DNA from: Hymenobacter sp.
Lineage (GTDB): Bacteria; Bacteroidota; Bacteroidia; Cytophagales; Hymenobacteraceae
Assembly (NCBI GenBank): GCA_028288445.1
Contig: JAQBNT010000243.1
Location: 1-41,483 of the forward strand
Reading direction: 5' to 3'
Length of the DNA stretch: 41,483 nucleotides
The notes below the pieces were generated by a model. That model was not told the DNA's origin and did not search any database. It saw nothing but the letters and a program-made list of their open reading frames with translations. Position numbers and translations under genes: made by a program. Below are positions 37,630 through 41,483 of the stretch, one piece after another. Position 1 is the stretch's first letter. The number at the start of each line of letters is the position of its first letter.

Positions 37630-37694
37630 GCAATAGATAAAAGCAGTAGGGTGCGGGGCTTGTCCCCGCACCCTACTGCTTTTATCTATTGCTT
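37628..37694. terminator. bidirectional terminator overlapping two convergent gene ends
   Basis: Perfect 31-bp arms (37628-37658 and 37664-37694) flank the five-base loop CTTGT. The repeat contains parts of the TonB receptor stop codon and the last two codons and stop of the convergent barrel gene. The hairpin core is GTAGGGTGCGGGG. Confidence 0.85.
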
Positions 37695-38786
37695 CCGGCT
37701 GCGCTCGGCTTTTTGCAGCAGCTTTTTGGGTGGCACAATGAACAAGTCTAGGCTGGCGTAGGGCGTGCCGCCGAGCTGGCTGTCGATGAGGCGGTCGCGG
37801 GTGCTGTTGGTGCGGTCGAAGGCGTTGAATTGGTAGTTATAGCGGTAGCCGGCTTCGATGCCCGTCCAGAGGAAGGACAGCAGCTCGCGCTCGTAGCGCA
37901 GGCGGAATTTCAGGTCAATCTGGCGCAGCTCCAGCGAGGTGACTTTGGGGTTGTTGGGCGCGGGAAAGGCGTTGCGCAGCTTCAGGTTGTAGTTGTTGCT
38001 GGCCACCTCGTAGCCGGCAAACAGCAGCGAGTTGGACGACACGTTGCGCCGCACCAGCACCCGGGCCGGAAACAGCGCCTCCACGCCCCAGCGCGGGTTG
38101 AAGGAGCGGTTGTACACCAGCACGGGGTAGATGCTCTGGCGGCCCAGGTTGTAGCCCAGCTGCACGCCCAGGCCCCACGCGAAGGTGGGGCTGCGCTTCC
38201 AGCCATAAATAAATTCGGACGTGACTTTGAGGTAGTCGCTCACGCTGAGCTCGTCGGAATTATAGTCGCCGTTGAGCTCGGTTTTGGTGCGGAAAATGTA
38301 CCAGTGCACCGCGTCCACGGGCCGAATCACGGCCAGCTGCGCGCCAATCACGCTCAGGCCCTTGTTCTCGATGTTGCTATAAAGCCCGTACTGGTCGGTA
38401 GTGGCGGGCGTGCTGAACTGGAACTCCTGCCGGTCGTAGTTCAGGCCCAGAATGAGCTTGAGGTGCGGGTGGTTGAGCAGCGGCGCGTAGGCCTTGATGA
38501 CGAGGTTGGCGTTTTTGCTGACCTGGGTGTTGTAATCGGCTGCCCCACCCACGGCCGTGCTTTTCAGGCTGAAATTGCCCGGAATCCGCTCGTATTTCAC
38601 AATCAGACCCTTGCTCGGCCCCATGCCCACGACCTGCGAGTTGGCAAACGTCTGGGCATCGGTGCGGGCCACGCCGGCCGTATCGAGCGGCGCGGGTGGC
38701 GGATACACGGGCATGTCCTGGGCGGCGGCGCGGCCTAAACCCAGCAACAGCAAAGCACCCAAACGAAGAAAGCGTACCTGAATCAT
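37686..38786 (-). CDS. outer-membrane beta-barrel protein, possibly DUF6268 family
   Basis: This protein of 366 residues has a signal peptide (about 1-23, ending AAAQD) and alternating hydrophobic strands with aromatic girdles (for example LGLNYDRQEFQF, YNLGRQSIYPVLVYNRSF, FRLRYERELLSFLWTGIEAG) typical of an outer-membrane barrel. I think of the DUF6268 barrel family but cannot confirm it. It has no enzymatic motif. It is convergent with the TonB receptor and lies downstream of hflX on the same strand, with a terminator between them, so it is probably transcribed separately. Confidence 0.7.
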   Translation of the reverse strand: MIQVRFLRLGALLLLGLGRAAAQDMPVYPPPAPLDTAGVARTDAQTFANSQVVGMGPSKGLIVKYERIPGNFSLKSTAVGGAADYNTQVSKNANLVIKAYAPLLNHPHLKLILGLNYDRQEFQFSTPATTDQYGLYSNIENKGLSVIGAQLAVIRPVDAVHWYIFRTKTELNGDYNSDELSVSDYLKVTSEFIYGWKRSPTFAWGLGVQLGYNLGRQSIYPVLVYNRSFNPRWGVEALFPARVLVRRNVSSNSLLFAGYEVASNNYNLKLRNAFPAPNNPKVTSLELRQIDLKFRLRYERELLSFLWTGIEAGYRYNYQFNAFDRTNSTRDRLIDSQLGGTPYASLDLFIVPPKKLLQKAERSRKQ

Positions 38787-38793
38787 GACAGAA

Positions 38794-38821
38794 AAGGCCG
38801 GGCCTGATATAGCCCGGCCTT
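38794..38821 (-). terminator. terminator between hflX and the barrel gene
   Basis: The arms AAGGCCGGGC and GCCCGGCCTT flank an eight-base loop, with four A on the plus strand giving a T-run for minus-strand transcripts. A second inverted repeat (GCCCAATCGGC at 38854-38864 and 38892-38902) lies between it and the hflX stop. Confidence 0.75.
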
Positions 38822-38911
38822 CGCCCTTACGATAATATTCACGTAACGTTCATGCCCAATCGGCCCGGCAACAATTTGATAATGCCACCGAGCCGATTGG
38901 GCTGCTCGCTG

Positions 38912-40243
38912 CTATTCGCTGGCCCAGTTGTTGGCCTGGTAGGGGTAGCGCTGCTGGTGCAGGGCCGCCACGCGCTTGCCCAGCAACTCGCGCAGCTCCT
39001 CCATGTTGGTACGGTCCTGGGCCGAGATGAACACCACCGGGTCGTGCAGCTTGGCCATGTAGGTGGCTTGCAGCTGCTCCAGCGGCGGGCGCGGCGCGGT
39101 GCCGTCGTCCTCGGCATCCAGCACTTCGCCGAAGGGGTCGTGCTCCACGTCGTCGTGCTTGTACTGGTCAATTTTGTTGAACACCAGGAGCGTGGGCTTA
39201 TCGGCCGCGCCGATGTCGACCAGCGTATCGTTCACCACCTGAATCTGCTCCTCAAAATTGGGGTGCGAGATGTCCACGACGTGCAGCAGCAAGTCGGCTT
39301 CGCGAATCTCATCCAGCGTGCTCTTGAAGCTCTCAATCAGCTTGGTGGGCAGCTTGCGGATAAACCCAACCGTATCAGACAGCAGAAACGGTGTGTTTTC
39401 GAGCACCACTTTGCGCGTGGTCGCGTCCACGGTGGCGAACAGCTTGTTTTCGGCGAAGACTTCGGCCTTGCCCAGCACGTTCATCAGCGTGCTTTTGCCC
39501 ACGTTGGTGTAGCCCACCAGCGCCACCCGGATGTTGCCGCCGCGCGATTTGCGCTGGGTGTGGCTCTGCTTGTCGAGGTCTTCGAGTTTCTCCTTGAGGA
39601 AGGCAATCCGGTCGCGCACAATGCGGCGGTCAGTTTCAATCTCGGTTTCGCCGGGGCCTTTCATGCCTACGCCACCGCGCTGTTTGTCCAAGTGGGTCCA
39701 CAGGCCGGTGAGGCGGGGCAGGAGGTACTGGTACTGCGCCAGCTCGACCTGCGTGCGCGAGGTAGCCGACTTGGCCCGCAGCGCAAAAATATCGAGAATG
39801 AGCAGCGAGCGGTCCACAATTTTCACCAGCAGCTCGGCCTCTAGGTTGCGCAGCTGGGAAGGGGACAGGTCATCATCGAACACGACCATGCTGGTGCCTT
39901 CGTGCTGCACGTAGGCCTTTATTTCGGCCAGCTTGCCCTCGCCCACGTAGGTGCGGATATCAGGCTTTTCCAGCCGTTGCACGAAGCGCTTGGTGGCGGT
40001 GGCACCGGCCGTTTCAATCAGAAACGCCAGCTCGTCGAGGTATTCGGTAGTCTGGGCTTCAGACTGCCGGCGCGGGGGCACGGAGATGAGCACGGCGGTT
40101 TCGTGCTCTTTGGCGGTTTCGTAGGTGCCGTTGTCGGTCGCCTTTAGCAGGATGCGGCCCGCCCGGCCTTTCACGCCGTCGACGGCGCCGACGTGGCGGG
40201 TGCTGTTGCCGGGCTTGCGGCCGCCGGATTGGGTATTTGCCAT
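38912..40243 (-). CDS. hflX: GTPase HflX
   Basis: This protein of 443 residues matches HflX, a ribosome-binding GTPase that splits or rescues stalled ribosomes under stress. It shows the N-terminal HflX domain (YVGEGKLAEIKAY, FDDDLSPSQLRNLE), the family signature GPGETEIETDRR at 196-207, then the GTPase domain with P-loop GYTNVGKST at 244-252, DTVGF as the G3 motif and NKID as G4. The start at 40243 adds about 30 residues over the common form; no better start is obvious. A charged insert (DVEHDPFGEVLDAEDDGTA) near residue 365 is unusual. The short repeat C lies upstream. Confidence 0.96.
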   Translation of the reverse strand: MANTQSGGRKPGNSTRHVGAVDGVKGRAGRILLKATDNGTYETAKEHETAVLISVPPRRQSEAQTTEYLDELAFLIETAGATATKRFVQRLEKPDIRTYVGEGKLAEIKAYVQHEGTSMVVFDDDLSPSQLRNLEAELLVKIVDRSLLILDIFALRAKSATSRTQVELAQYQYLLPRLTGLWTHLDKQRGGVGMKGPGETEIETDRRIVRDRIAFLKEKLEDLDKQSHTQRKSRGGNIRVALVGYTNVGKSTLMNVLGKAEVFAENKLFATVDATTRKVVLENTPFLLSDTVGFIRKLPTKLIESFKSTLDEIREADLLLHVVDISHPNFEEQIQVVNDTLVDIGAADKPTLLVFNKIDQYKHDDVEHDPFGEVLDAEDDGTAPRPPLEQLQATYMAKLHDPVVFISAQDRTNMEELRELLGKRVAALHQQRYPYQANNWASE

Positions 40244-40320
40244 GGGAATGTTGTTGTCAGGATTGGATGGGCTGGATAGGGATGGCTTCGGCTATAAACG
40301 CAAATCCAACCAAAAAGAAC

Positions 40321-40348
40321 GTCATGCTTCGACTTCGCTCAGCATGAC
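40321..40348. repeat. short palindrome, repeat family copy C
   Basis: The arms GTCATGCT and AGCATGAC flank a 12-base centre. The preceding AAAAAGAAC extends the similarity to the outer edge of copy B (AGAACGTCATGCT). It lies between the cytochrome stop and the hflX start and may act as a terminator for the minus-strand cytochrome gene. Confidence 0.65.
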
Positions 40349-40359
40349 AAATGTGAGCT

Positions 40360-40656
40360 TTATTTCAAAGTAAGCGAGTAGGCCACCACCTGCTGCACCT
40401 GCGCCGGCGTGAGCATTTTGCCGAACGCTGGCATCTTGCCCATGCCGTTGGTGACAAGGTAAGTGCGACCAAATTCGTTGAGGTTGCTTTTGGTGAGGTC
40501 GTGCGCGCCGTTGAGGCCGCGCTTGCCGTTGGCCCCGTGGCAGCGCACGCAGTTTTTCTGGAAAATGGCCTGGCCCGGCAGCGCCGGCGGCGCTGCCGAA
40601 ACTAGTTGCGGCAGCAGCGCCAAAAGAAACAGCAAGACCGAAAGACGAAGATTCAT
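40360..40656 (-). CDS. small periplasmic c-type cytochrome
   Basis: ATG 40656 gives 98 residues with a signal peptide ending VSAAP near 22; a further in-frame ATG nine codons upstream would spoil that signal. The haem motif CVRCH (36-40) and a distal methionine in MGKMPAF (M75) define a class I mono-haem cytochrome c. It is expected to carry electrons in the periplasm; its partner is not evident from the neighbours, hflX and a glycosyltransferase. Confidence 0.9.
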   Translation of the reverse strand: MNLRLSVLLFLLALLPQLVSAAPPALPGQAIFQKNCVRCHGANGKRGLNGAHDLTKSNLNEFGRTYLVTNGMGKMPAFGKMLTPAQVQQVVAYSLTLK

Positions 40657-40766
40657 AGCAGGCACAACACGCAAAGAGCCCACAAAGTACCGGCGAAAAG
40701 GTGGATTAGTAGGTCAGCGGACTGGTGGGTTGGTCGGGCAAGCACAATTGAAGGGAACATAGCCCC

Positions 40767-40774
40767 GACCTTTG
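40767..40774 (+). promoter_or_regulatory. candidate -7 promoter element of the glycosyltransferase gene
   Basis: GACCTTTG fits the Bacteroidota -7 pattern TAnnTTTG apart from its first base. ATTG lies 16 bp upstream in the -33 position. The same octamer is found in the two AraC-box promoters, which supports reading it as a promoter element, though the start site is unproven. Confidence 0.4.
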
Positions 40775-40833
40775 CGTTTGGAAAGGCCTGATTCAGCTAA
40801 TCCATCACTCCACCAACCCACCAACCCACCATC

Positions 40834-41483
40834 TTGCGCGTCGCCATCGTCATCAACACCAGCTGGAATATTTGGAATTTCCGCGCCAGCCTCGTGCGGG
40901 CCCTGCAGGCCGCCGGCCACGAAGTGCTGGCCATTGCCCCGCCCGATGACTACTCGGCGCGCCTCGAAACCGAGTTGGGCTGCCGCTTCGTGCCCATTCT
41001 GATGGAAAACAAGGGCACCAACCCCGTCAAGGACGCCGCCCTCACGCGGCGCTTCTACCGCATCTACCGGCGCGAGCAGCCCGATGTGGTGCTACACTAC
41101 ACCATCAAGCCCAACATCTACGGCAGCATCGCGGCGCGCATCGCGGGCATCCCCAGCATCAACAACGTGAGCGGGCTGGGCACGGTGTTCATCATTAAAA
41201 ACTTCGTGAGCAAGGTGGCCCTGGGCCTCTACCGCTTCGCGTTCCGCTTCCCGGCCAAAGTGTTTTTCCAGAATGGCGACGACCGGCAGCTTTTCCTCGA
41301 TAACGGCCTGGTGAAGCGCGGCATCACCGACCTGCTGCCCGGTTCCGGCGTCGATACCACCAAGTTCCGGCCCGCCGCCGGGTTTGTGCGCCAAACCCCG
41401 TTCGTGTTTCTGATGGTGGCGCGGGTGCTCTACGAAAAAGGCGTGGTCGAATATTTTGAGGCGGCCAAAATAATTCGCCAGGC
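40834..41483 (+). CDS. glycosyltransferase family 4 (3' end off the right edge)
   Basis: The visible 216 residues form the N-terminal acceptor-binding domain of a GT-B enzyme and the start of the donor domain. It begins VAIVINTSWNIWNFRASLV, then AAGHEVLAIAPPDDY, VVLHYTIKPNIYGSIAARI and INNVSGLGTVF, and reaches PFVFLMVARVLYEKGVVEY, where family 4 enzymes enter the nucleotide-sugar half. The pattern resembles GT4 enzymes that act on lipid-linked sugars for capsule, O-antigen or glycoprotein synthesis. The start is TTG at 40834: an in-frame TAA lies at 40798 and no ATG or GTG lies between. Downstream genes are not visible. Confidence 0.88.
   Translation, partial: MRVAIVINTSWNIWNFRASLVRALQAAGHEVLAIAPPDDYSARLETELGCRFVPILMENKGTNPVKDAALTRRFYRIYRREQPDVVLHYTIKPNIYGSIAARIAGIPSINNVSGLGTVFIIKNFVSKVALGLYRFAFRFPAKVFFQNGDDRQLFLDNGLVKRGITDLLPGSGVDTTKFRPAAGFVRQTPFVFLMVARVLYEKGVVEYFEAAKIIRQ

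Noticed and set aside
40723..40823. Possible stem between TGGTGGGTTGGT and the later ACCAACCCACCA tract
   Set aside because: The short matches come from low-complexity CCA/GGT repeats and the flanking similarity is in the wrong order for a stem.

Overview
The window looks like chromosomal DNA from a Bacteroidota bacterium of the Hymenobacter type (Cytophagia). The coding DNA is GC-rich. Three large secreted proteins end in type IX secretion (T9SS) sorting domains. Outer-membrane beta-barrels, a SusC-like TonB receptor and a GH92 mannosidase are present. Starts lack obvious Shine-Dalgarno sequences, and several start codons are GTG or TTG. The assignment rests on gene families and style, not on a marker gene.

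Layout. (1) 1-4800: an AT-rich gene cut by the left edge encodes a GHKL (Hsp90/MORC-like) ATPase with a Shedu-like PD-(D/E)XK nuclease domain. It lies downstream of a GH92 alpha-mannosidase. A divergent HNH-nuclease gene and tRNA-Arg(CCT) follow. (2) 4815-10508: an HD-domain protein fused to a Pycsar-effector-type membrane domain, divergent from a very large metallophosphoesterase/outer-membrane-barrel fusion. (3) 10782-24122: three secreted T9SS proteins, namely an M43 metalloprotease and two giant modular beta-helix adhesin-like paralogues, all ending in closely similar terminators. (4) 24434-26000: a coiled-coil protein and an XRE-type regulator preceded by a perfect 42-bp inverted repeat. 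(5) 26080-30664: a redox cluster of an SDR oxidoreductase, a Tat-exported aldo/keto reductase, an AraC regulator and an old-yellow-enzyme gene broken by an in-frame amber codon. Its two promoters share a co-linear element of about 75 bp with 21-bp-spaced direct repeats. (6) 30745-33857: a decayed YhcG/DUF1016 nuclease remnant, a SixA-like phosphatase and polyphosphate kinase 1. (7) 33976-38786: a CHRD lipoprotein, a TonB receptor and an outer-membrane protein. (8) 38912-41483: HflX, a small cytochrome c and the 5' part of a glycosyltransferase.

How it fits together. Most of the window serves the cell envelope: secretion, adhesion, glycan degradation and nutrient uptake. The most promising candidates for new biology are the GHKL-Shedu fusion, the HD-PycTM fusion without a nearby cyclase, the kinase-like motif inside the phosphoesterase/barrel protein, the AraC-box regulon, and the perfect palindrome at the XRE gene. 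A family of MITE-like imperfect palindromes is scattered between genes. All functional statements come from motif reading; no database search was run.
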